Part shown: positions 8,807 to 16,133 of the stretch, piece by piece
Layout of the letters: each line of letters starts with the position of its first letter
How positions within the stretch are numbered: the first letter of the stretch is position 1
DNA from: an uncultured Acetobacterium sp.
GTDB taxonomy: Bacteria; Bacillota; Clostridia; Eubacteriales; Eubacteriaceae
NCBI RefSeq assembly: GCF_963664135.1
Contig: NZ_OY760905.1
Span: 2,258,736-2,322,735 of the forward strand
Direction: 5' to 3'
DNA: 64,000 bases
Notes under the pieces: model-generated
Told to the model about the DNA's origin: nothing
The model's database searches: none
Seen by the model: the letters and a program-made list of their open reading frames with translations, nothing else
Position numbers and translations under genes: made by a program

Positions 8807-11224
8807 TTATGCTAGTGGATTTTCGATCATTTTTATAAATTCCCGGGTGATTTCGGGATCAAGCTGACCTTCCAGTTTTTTAAGATCCATCAATGACTTC
8901 TTTTGATTCTGTGGATTCTGATCAAATGCTGATGTGTGTTGCTCCGAATTCTGACTCAGTCGATCATAACAATTGGCAACGGCCACTACTCGTGCCAGAA
9001 AAGGAATTTCTTGACCTTTAAGCCCTTTGGGATATCCGGTTCCGTCCCATCGCTCATGATGATGGAGCACTGCATCAGCCAGCGACATGGTATCATCAAA
9101 AGCATTGAGAATGCGGTATCCCATAATCGGATGCTTCTTTATTTCAGTCCATTCTTCCTCACTGAATGGACTGGCTTGATCCAACAACTCTTTATCCAAG
9201 ACAATTTTACCGATATCGTGAAAATAGCCCGCCAGTTTCAGCCTTCTTATTTTGACGTGGGGAAGCTCCATACTCACGCCTAAATCATGACACCATTGGC
9301 TCACCCGGAGAGCATGTTCCTCTTCCCGAGGACTATCACTTTGCAGGGTGGTGATAATGGAATCCAGGGTAGTGCTTTTAAAATCATCCCGTTCCAGAAT
9401 TTTGGCCGCATACATTTTTTCTTCGGCCGACTCCAGACACGCCATAATGCTTTGATCAATGGATGTTTTTACATCGCAACCAAGCGAAATATTGCCTTTT
9501 ATGACTTTAATCCCATCTCTGGCAAACTCAATTTTTATGCGGTTCATAATCTGACTTGCCTGCTGGCTGGTTGTTTGGGGTAATAAAATCACAAACTCGT
9601 CACCGCCCCAGCGGGCAATAATATCGTCTGACCGACAAATTCTTTTCATGACCTCCGCTATTTTTTTGAGGAAAATATCCCCATGGGCATGGCCAAAAAT
9701 GTCATTGGTTAACTTCAGACCATTAACATCTCCCATAATAATTGAAATGGGCAGGTTTCTGACCGTATCCAATCGCAGTAACTCTTCTTCTAAAAAGCGT
9801 CGATTATATAACCCGGTCAAGGCATCATGAAAACTGAGATACTCAATCGCTTTTTGCTGTTCCTTCTTTTCGGTGACATCTCTAAAAACCAGCACCACCC
9901 CGATGGTAACGCCACTTTCATCCTTGATCGGCGCCGCACTGTCTTCCAGATGGTAAACTTTACCATCTTTAGAAGTGAGCAGAGCATGGTTTTTGAGCTC
10001 TTGAATCTCATCGGTCACCATAACCTTTTCAATGGGATCGATAATTTCGCCGACATTATCATCATGAGATAGCACAAAAACCTCTTTATAATGCCGACCT
10101 TCTGCCGCTTCCATGGACCAACCGGTCAAATGTTGGGCGATCTTATTTAACATTTCAATTTTTCCGTCGGGATCAACCACCATAACACCATCTCCGATGG
10201 AAATCAAAGTTTGCAAATACTTACTGCGTTCTTTAAACAGTTTTTCTTGAAAGGTCCGTCGTTCCATATTGCTCCAGACCCCATTTATCAAAACAGTGAT
10301 TTCATAAATATCATTATCATCAAAATCACCCTTCTTATTGCCAAAACCGGCCACCGCCAATACTCTATCATCGACAATTAATGGCACTATCATAAAATTC
10401 ATCAGCTTTTCAGGTCCCTCAGGTAGCCCCTTTTTCATGGTAATTTCAGCTTCATAATCATTAACAATGATCGGTTTTCTTTGGCGAACGGCTTCACTCC
10501 ACAGACCGCTTTCTGTCAATCGATCGTTTGAATTCTGATCGCCAGTATGGCACCGTTCCATTACCCCTTTTGACCAGGAGTTAAGGGTAAATTCTTTTTT
10601 TGCTTCGTCATAGATGTAGATATAACCAAAGGCACTCTCTGTTAATTTAAGGGCCTCGTGGAGGACGTAGTCCAACTGCTTCTGATCATTTCTGAAGCTT
10701 TTACTCAATACATTGACCAGAATTTTGTTTCGAAACAGGACTTTCTCCTGCTTTTTGAGTAGTTTTAGTTCATCTGTAACTTCTCTGATATAGGCTCCTA
10801 TCCCGATCTTATCGTTTTTTATTTTCACAGGGAATTTTTTTACCTTATAGATCCGATTTTTACATTTTACCTCATAATTGAGAATTTCACCGCTATCAAT
10901 AACCTGTCGATCGGTTAATGTAATATTTTCACCAAACTGATCCTTGCCCAAAATTAAATCATCCTTCCCAATAATATCCTTGGCGGGCTTGTGATAATAG
11001 TTTTCGGCAGCTTCATTGACAAACATATATTTCAAGTTTTCATCTTTTAGCGTAATGATGCTGTCTTCAATATTACTAAAAGTGTCCCGGAGCTCCATGA
11101 TGTTACTATTTTTGATTTTTAGCTCCTTTAGATTTTTATTGCTGTTATTCAATAAAACAAAGAGTATTCCCATCCCGGTCACGAGACCGACCACCAATAG
11201 AATAATAGCTGCTACTGGTTCCAT
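8807..11224 (-). CDS. PAS-GAF-PAS-GGDEF-HD-GYP c-di-GMP signalling protein
   Basis: 805 residues. N-terminal membrane segment (about 5-25), PAS (about 40-135), GAF (about 165-320), second PAS (about 335-450), GGDEF domain with intact WGGDEF near 539-543, and an HD-GYP domain with HDIGK near 670 and HHERWDGTGYP near 723-733. GGDEF domains make cyclic di-GMP and HD-GYP domains degrade it; both active sites look intact, so either or both activities are possible and the PAS/GAF sensors would set the balance. It is transcribed alone, between the two-component system and the GntR genes. Confidence 0.93.
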   Translation of the reverse strand: MEPVAAIILLVVGLVTGMGILFVLLNNSNKNLKELKIKNSNIMELRDTFSNIEDSIITLKDENLKYMFVNEAAENYYHKPAKDIIGKDDLILGKDQFGENITLTDRQVIDSGEILNYEVKCKNRIYKVKKFPVKIKNDKIGIGAYIREVTDELKLLKKQEKVLFRNKILVNVLSKSFRNDQKQLDYVLHEALKLTESAFGYIYIYDEAKKEFTLNSWSKGVMERCHTGDQNSNDRLTESGLWSEAVRQRKPIIVNDYEAEITMKKGLPEGPEKLMNFMIVPLIVDDRVLAVAGFGNKKGDFDDNDIYEITVLINGVWSNMERRTFQEKLFKERSKYLQTLISIGDGVMVVDPDGKIEMLNKIAQHLTGWSMEAAEGRHYKEVFVLSHDDNVGEIIDPIEKVMVTDEIQELKNHALLTSKDGKVYHLEDSAAPIKDESGVTIGVVLVFRDVTEKKEQQKAIEYLSFHDALTGLYNRRFLEEELLRLDTVRNLPISIIMGDVNGLKLTNDIFGHAHGDIFLKKIAEVMKRICRSDDIIARWGGDEFVILLPQTTSQQASQIMNRIKIEFARDGIKVIKGNISLGCDVKTSIDQSIMACLESAEEKMYAAKILERDDFKSTTLDSIITTLQSDSPREEEHALRVSQWCHDLGVSMELPHVKIRRLKLAGYFHDIGKIVLDKELLDQASPFSEEEWTEIKKHPIMGYRILNAFDDTMSLADAVLHHHERWDGTGYPKGLKGQEIPFLARVVAVANCYDRLSQNSEQHTSAFDQNPQNQKKSLMDLKKLEGQLDPEITREFIKMIENPLA

Positions 11225-11408
11225 TCCTTATTTCCCTCATTTCTTCTTGATTGATCAATTATTTAATCCATAAAAAAGCGACAAAATAATCAAGACTTGT
11301 ATGTAAAGGTTTACTTTATCTTCTTAATTTCATTATTATATAACATAATTACATAAATTCCTATCTTTTATCGCAAAAGAATTCATAATTTTTTTGGTGA
11401 AATACGAA
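11225..11408. other. AT-rich intergenic stretch
   Basis: No gene is seen in 11225-11567. Apart from the hairpin at 11409-11477 it is AT-rich and must hold the promoter of the PAS-GGDEF-HD-GYP gene, but no clear -35/-10 pair can be chosen by eye. Confidence 0.4.
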
Positions 11409-11477
11409 CAAAAATCCCTTCTCAAAGAATGAATCCGATAAACTACCTGTCCTAATTTCTTTGAAAAGAGATTTTTA
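11409..11477 (-). terminator. long hairpin terminating the mttB-mttC-gntR-gntR operon
   Basis: Twenty-base arms at 11410-11429 and 11457-11476 pair completely in the minus-strand RNA if two G-U pairs are allowed; on the plus strand the same positions would be C-A mismatches. The arm ends in T5. This favours transcription from the minus strand, that is, from the gntR gene ending at 11568. Confidence 0.65.
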
Positions 11478-11567
11478 TATTCACTTATATATAAAACGAT
11501 ATCGATATTTATTTTAATAGTTTTTGAGATTTAACTAAAAACTAGCTCCATTTTAATGGTATTTTCT

Positions 11568-12257
11568 CTATGTATAGAATGATTTTCCTTTTAATTCAAT
11601 ATTTTCGCCTAAAACATAGAACGTCCGCTTACCAATGGGATGATCTTCCAAGGTTGAGAAATATAGGTTAATACAAAATATCGGCATTTCCTCATCAATT
11701 AACAATCGATGTGAAATATATTTATTGGGATAATCCATTGTTACTTCCATTATTTTTTTCACTTCATAGCTATTGAAGATCCGCTGAATGATAGCAATAT
11801 TTCTTTCCGTTTTTTTTTCGATGCCTTCGGATATGTAGCGTCCTTTTAAGTATAAGGCATCAATACTGTATCCAACTGGCATTGAACCAGAAAAATACAT
11901 GCTCCGAATTTCCAATGTTTTCACTTCGCGCCGCTCGCCTTTTACTTTGGTCATCGAAATTAAAATATCCTCAGTCTCGATGGCGGTTATTTCTTCATTA
12001 ATATTCCCTTCCACAGAAAAATTGACCAAAAAAAGATCCTGTTCGCGTTCTTTAACAAAGGTTCCAACGCGCTCAATCGATATTAAGTATCCTTTATTAA
12101 CAAGGGTTGCTAAACTTTTACGGACTGTCACACCACTGGTATGATATTTCTCTGCCAGCTCCTGATTCGTTGGCAATTTTTCATTTGGTTTAAGTAAACC
12201 ACTTTTAATATCAGAGAGAATATCATTCACAATACGTTCATATATTTTCACTTTCAT
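11568..12257 (-). CDS. GntR/HutC-type regulator with UTRA domain (second)
   Basis: 229 residues: winged helix 1-70 (LLKPNEKLPTNQELAEKYHT, SGVTVRKSLATLVNKGYL) and a UTRA-type ligand domain from about 85 onward. GGGGATTATGA precedes the ATG. It follows the first GntR gene by 14 bp and is the last gene of the operon mttB-mttC-gntR-gntR. HutC-type UTRA domains bind small metabolites. The natural guess is the methylated amine used by the methyltransferase or a product of it, but this is inference. Confidence 0.85.
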   Translation of the reverse strand: MKVKIYERIVNDILSDIKSGLLKPNEKLPTNQELAEKYHTSGVTVRKSLATLVNKGYLISIERVGTFVKEREQDLFLVNFSVEGNINEEITAIETEDILISMTKVKGERREVKTLEIRSMYFSGSMPVGYSIDALYLKGRYISEGIEKKTERNIAIIQRIFNSYEVKKIMEVTMDYPNKYISHRLLIDEEMPIFCINLYFSTLEDHPIGKRTFYVLGENIELKGKSFYT

Positions 12258-12271
12258 TCATAATCCCCATT

Positions 12272-12988
12272 TTATTCCTGATGCGAAGTCCCACGAATGC
12301 AACACCACTCTCTTTTTATAAACAGCTGCCGAAATCCCATCGGTTCATCATCATCCAATATTTTTTGTGTTATCTGCATGACTGGCGCATCCACAGGTAT
12401 TTTTAATATCTCCGCAATTTCCATCTCGCAATTGATCCCTGAAACATTCATTTCGCCCCGCATTTGAAAGAGTTTATTTTTTTGCGACAGTATTTCACTG
12501 AAGCTGGTATATTCAAAATTATCATTCCAAACTGTTATTCCCGGAAAATAAGGAATGTACTGGATATCATAAGCGATCGGTTTTTCTTCATCAATCAGAA
12601 TCCAACGGATATGAACAACCCGAGAATCTGGCGCTATTCTGAGGTGGTATACTAAATCAATGGTTGGTTTGATAATTTCCGAACCCAAAAGCTCAACCCG
12701 TTGATATGGCTTCTTTAAGAGCCGATCCGTTTTTAAAGAAATCAGATATTTATCATTGTTCTTTTCAAGCACATAATTTCCTTTTCCCGGGATCGAAAAA
12801 ATATAGCCTTCATCAATTAACTTTGAAATAGCATTGCGGATCGTGATCCGACTGACACCATACTCATCAGCTAGGGTATTTTCTGGGGGGATTGCCGAAT
12901 TAATTAAATAGAAGTTCTTTTGAATTTTATATTTTATATTCTCTGCAATTTCTTCATATTTGTGATTAATGAGCGTGTCCCCCTTCAT
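12272..12988 (-). CDS. GntR/HutC-type regulator with UTRA domain (first)
   Basis: 238 residues: GntR winged helix (YEEIAENIKYKIQ; PPENTLADEYGVSRITIRNAI; GYIFSIPGKGNYV) then a UTRA domain with RVVHIRWILIDEEKPIAYD and PVMQITQKILDDDEPMGF. The frame starts 22 bp inside the upstream corrinoid-protein gene. An AAGGGGG lies inside codons 2-4 of the listed start, so the true start may be a few codons later at a non-ATG codon. Not closely similar by eye to the second GntR gene, so two different signals are possible. Confidence 0.85.
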   Translation of the reverse strand: MKGDTLINHKYEEIAENIKYKIQKNFYLINSAIPPENTLADEYGVSRITIRNAISKLIDEGYIFSIPGKGNYVLEKNNDKYLISLKTDRLLKKPYQRVELLGSEIIKPTIDLVYHLRIAPDSRVVHIRWILIDEEKPIAYDIQYIPYFPGITVWNDNFEYTSFSEILSQKNKLFQMRGEMNVSGINCEMEIAEILKIPVDAPVMQITQKILDDDEPMGFRQLFIKREWCCIRGTSHQE

Positions 12989-13646
12989 TTATCCAGATTT
13001 TGCACTGTTTAACGCCTTCATAAACATCATTTGCAAAGGCATCAACCCCGGTATATTCAATCGCCTGACTATGGGTTGAAAGACCGCCGACAATAATTTT
13101 AACCTGATCTCTGATCCCTGCTTCCATCAGCTTTTCATTGACGGCTTTAATATATCTCACCCCTTCTGCCAAAATTGAGCTGATGGCAATAATATCCGGT
13201 TTATGCTTTAATGTTGCTTCTAAAATCTCTTGGGAAGTGACATTGATCCCGATATCGATGATTTCAAAGTTTGACATCAACGCAGCGCTTTTAAAAATTG
13301 ATTTTCCAATATCATGCAAATCTCGCTCGATGGTGCAAAGCAGAATTCTGCCAATTGGCTCTCCTGATTCCTCATTGATCAGTTTTAAGCTCGGCAACTT
13401 TAAGACCTCTTCAAAAATAATACCAGCCATCATTAAATCAGTGACGCCGTATTTTCCTTCTTCAAAATAATGACCAATCAGATCTAATCCCAGTTGAATC
13501 GCCTCGATAATCTGTGCTTGCGATCCACCTTCACGAATTGCATAATTCACCAGCTTCAGAACTTTTTTTTCTTCAATTTTTTTCATTGCCTCGACGATAC
13601 TGTCAAACGTCGAAGCATTCATTGTGTTATTAGTCAATGTATTCAT
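12966..13646 (-). CDS. MttC-like corrinoid protein of the first methyltransferase system
   Basis: 226 residues. N-terminal helical cap (about 15-95, B12-binding 2 type) and a Rossmann-like cobalamin domain with DLHDIG, where H111 is the lower cobalt ligand, then ISSILAEG and IIVGGLSTH. Such proteins carry the methyl group from an MttB-type enzyme to a methyl-THF-forming methyltransferase. The start overlaps the mttB stop by 17 bp, indicating translational coupling and a dedicated partnership. No methyl-THF methyltransferase lies in this operon; the one at 24267 may serve it. Confidence 0.9.
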   Translation of the reverse strand: MNTLTNNTMNASTFDSIVEAMKKIEEKKVLKLVNYAIREGGSQAQIIEAIQLGLDLIGHYFEEGKYGVTDLMMAGIIFEEVLKLPSLKLINEESGEPIGRILLCTIERDLHDIGKSIFKSAALMSNFEIIDIGINVTSQEILEATLKHKPDIIAISSILAEGVRYIKAVNEKLMEAGIRDQVKIIVGGLSTHSQAIEYTGVDAFANDVYEGVKQCKIWINEGGHAH

Positions 13647-15003
13647 CCGGTAGGTAACCCCTCAATATTTCAATTTGTTCTTTGGTTGGGTTTGGGAATT
13701 CATAACGATTTAATCGTCGGTTGATTTCATCATCTGTGTCTTTCAAAACCTCGGCTTTTGTTTTTCCATGGCCAAACCCCCGTGGGGGGTATTGTTTTCG
13801 AATCAGCTTAAGGTTTCTTGAGGAAATATAATTTCCTCTCGAACCAGTCTTTAGGATTTCATCTATCATCGTCGTGACATCATTAATTTCCATACCCTTG
13901 ACAAAATCTTTTAGACTCAAATACATGTACTCATCCAAAATATATTTGTTGTAATTAATGGTTTTTAGTGCATCTTCCATTCCAAAACTATGCATTAGGC
14001 AATCCACTTCAGCCAGCAAACAAGATAAAAGGTTGATCCCACTTTCAAAACCGCTTTGATAATCAAGATATTTCGAATCCGTAAAGGTTCCGCCGGACCG
14101 AAACGGAATTTTGTAGTACTCCGCCATCCCCTTGGCCGCCAGAGTGAACAGTGCGGTTGCTGGACTCCCCACCGATGTTTCTGCTTTGAAAGGGTCAACT
14201 CCAAAAAGCGGCAGCGCATAGATAATTGGCAGGCCGGGACTTTGAAGTTGCGCAAAAACAATGCCGGCTAAAATCTCTGCGTTGGCCAGTAAAAAATTAC
14301 CGCCTGGCGTTGGGGGTGCGGTTAATCCACTTAATCCGCTGCCGCAGGCAATCATCAGTGGTTGATTTTCTTCACAATGAACCGTAATCACTTCCGTTGT
14401 CGCATGTCCCATAATCATTGGCGCTGAAACATTCACATTACCAAGAACAACCGGCTGGTGATGGAGACCATAATATCGTTTGACCATTTCAATAGATTTA
14501 CGTGAATCTTCTCGACTGCCAACAATTGAAAGGCTGGGTTTATCGGAATACTTGAGTATCATTGCCATGCGATAAGCATCCCGATGCTCCGGGGGAATAT
14601 CAAACGGCTCAACGGTATATGGACAAGCCATTTTCATATAATTATTCTGCTGATTAAGTTTTGTAAAATTCAGATAATCATTTCGGGTTCCTAAATCAAT
14701 TTGTTCATTCCGTGAAACATAGGTTCCGCCATAGGGGGGTAGGGTGCATAATTCACCCTTTCCGATAATCACGCGCTTAGAATTTGTATAAATGGGGAAT
14801 GAATGCGGTACCAGCTTAAGACTTTCCTCGACTAAATCAGCATGAATAAACACCTGATTTCCATTCACTTTAACACCAGCTTTTCTGAAAATTGCTAAAG
14901 CCTCTTTCGATAAAACGGTAAGCCCCATTATTTCTAATAATTTCAGCGATTGTTCGTGAATAAGATCACATTCTCTTTTTGAAATACTAAGCGTTAATTT
15001 CAT
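13630..15003 (-). CDS. MttB-family non-pyrrolysine methyltransferase (first)
   Basis: 457 residues from the ATG at 15003, chosen over an in-frame ATG eight codons upstream because GGGGAG lies about nine bases before it. The LHEQSLKLLEIMGL-like opening, PPYGGTYVS, ACPYTVEPFDIPPEHRD, ACGSGLSGLTAPPTPGG and the RKQYPPRGFGHGK tail place it in the trimethylamine methyltransferase superfamily. The frame contains no internal amber codon, so it belongs to the non-pyrrolysine branch, whose studied members demethylate glycine betaine, proline betaine, carnitine and similar compounds. Neighbours (ProC-like reductase, glycyl radical enzyme) suggest an N-methylated cyclic amino acid, but the substrate cannot be read from sequence. 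Confidence 0.88.
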   Translation of the reverse strand: MKLTLSISKRECDLIHEQSLKLLEIMGLTVLSKEALAIFRKAGVKVNGNQVFIHADLVEESLKLVPHSFPIYTNSKRVIIGKGELCTLPPYGGTYVSRNEQIDLGTRNDYLNFTKLNQQNNYMKMACPYTVEPFDIPPEHRDAYRMAMILKYSDKPSLSIVGSREDSRKSIEMVKRYYGLHHQPVVLGNVNVSAPMIMGHATTEVITVHCEENQPLMIACGSGLSGLTAPPTPGGNFLLANAEILAGIVFAQLQSPGLPIIYALPLFGVDPFKAETSVGSPATALFTLAAKGMAEYYKIPFRSGGTFTDSKYLDYQSGFESGINLLSCLLAEVDCLMHSFGMEDALKTINYNKYILDEYMYLSLKDFVKGMEINDVTTMIDEILKTGSRGNYISSRNLKLIRKQYPPRGFGHGKTKAEVLKDTDDEINRRLNRYEFPNPTKEQIEILRGYLPDEYID

Positions 15004-15048
15004 TATCACTGCTCCCCGAGTTCCCATCGATTTTAGTTTATTGCCAAA

Positions 15049-15054
15049 ATTATA
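15049..15054 (-). promoter_or_regulatory. -10 element for the first mttB operon
   Basis: A perfect TATAAT on the minus strand 46 bp before the mttB start and downstream of the activase terminator. No convincing -35 hexamer is at 17 bp, so an activator may be needed. Confidence 0.45.
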
Positions 15055-15138
15055 TCATATTTATGCCCATTTGTTTACAATTTCAGCCTAATAAAATCAG
15101 GTTCATAAATCATTACAGACCATCAACCATAAATTAAA

Positions 15139-15163
15139 ACAAACCGCATCAAATACGGTTTGT
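15139..15163 (-). terminator. terminator after the glycyl radical activase gene
   Basis: ACAAACCG and CGGTTTGT form an eight-base-pair stem around a nine-base loop, followed on the minus strand by TTTTAATTT. It separates the proC-GRE-activase genes from the mttB operon, making two transcription units. Confidence 0.7.
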
Positions 15164-15172
15164 AGTTTTTTC

Positions 15173-16108
15173 TTAAATTAACGCCCCGGAAACCTTGACC
15201 TGAAAAGAAAGGTTCAGTTCCTTTAAAAAGGCGACTTTTTGATATGCCTGAGCAAATGACATTGAGGGCAAATTCCTCAATGGATATATCCGCCCAATGT
15301 ATCCATAAGTAGCCTGACCAAGACGATGATAAGGTAGAAATTCCAGTTCTTTACAAGTCGCAAGACTTTTGCAAAACTCAATGATTGCCATAATATTTTC
15401 AGGGCTATCATTTATGTTCCAGATTAATGGCACCCGAATATGTAAAGCGTCTGCTTTACAATCCGTTGCAGCTTTTCTGGTATTCTCTAAAATTTTCTGA
15501 TTGTCTACGCCTATCCATCGTTTATGAAGATCACCATTCATTAATTTAATATCGATATAAAATTCATCCAGATATGGCAAAAGCATCGCTATCCGATGAT
15601 ACTCCCCAAACATATCTAATTCTGCCATGGTATGGATGCCGGAGTCCTTACAACACCTCAATATTTCTTGAGCAAATTCGGCCTGGCATAACACATCGCC
15701 TCCGCTTAGCGTAACGCCGCCACCTGAATAATAAAAAAACATCTCATCTTTTAGAATTACTTTCATAACCTGCTCAATTGTCATCAATTTGCCATAAAGA
15801 CCCAGCCCACCTGAAGAACATACTTTTATACAATCAAAGCAATCGTTGCACTTGTTTTTATCTAACACAATCTTGTCAGTGATAACATCGATTGACAAAG
15901 CTTTTTGAGGACAACTATTCACACATTTTTCGCAAGAATTACATTTTGCTGGTTGGTAATATAGCTCCTGCTCAAACTTCTGAGATTCTGGGGTTGAGCA
16001 CCATTGACACCTCAGTGGACAACCTTTGAAGAATACTACCGTTCGTAATCCTTTCCCGTCATTGGGTGATATTTTTTCAATTCTCAAAATCTGCGCTTCG
16101 TGGTCCAT
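15173..16108 (-). CDS. glycyl radical enzyme activating enzyme (radical SAM)
   Basis: 311 residues. Radical SAM cluster C30-x3-C34-x2-C37 (CPLRCQWC), then a two-cluster ferredoxin insert with C56/C59/C62/C66 and C87/C90/C93/C97, the layout of activases for the non-PFL glycyl radical enzymes. The SAM-binding GG motif appears as VTLSGGDVLCQ, with Asp where many family members have Glu. It uses SAM and an electron from the iron-sulfur clusters to place a radical on the glycine of its partner. It begins 25 bp after the stop of the glycyl radical enzyme gene, so the partner is clear. Confidence 0.93.
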   Translation of the reverse strand: MDHEAQILRIEKISPNDGKGLRTVVFFKGCPLRCQWCSTPESQKFEQELYYQPAKCNSCEKCVNSCPQKALSIDVITDKIVLDKNKCNDCFDCIKVCSSGGLGLYGKLMTIEQVMKVILKDEMFFYYSGGGVTLSGGDVLCQAEFAQEILRCCKDSGIHTMAELDMFGEYHRIAMLLPYLDEFYIDIKLMNGDLHKRWIGVDNQKILENTRKAATDCKADALHIRVPLIWNINDSPENIMAIIEFCKSLATCKELEFLPYHRLGQATYGYIGRIYPLRNLPSMSFAQAYQKVAFLKELNLSFQVKVSGALI

Positions 16109-16133
16109 AAAATAGCCCTTTCCTATTTTCTTT

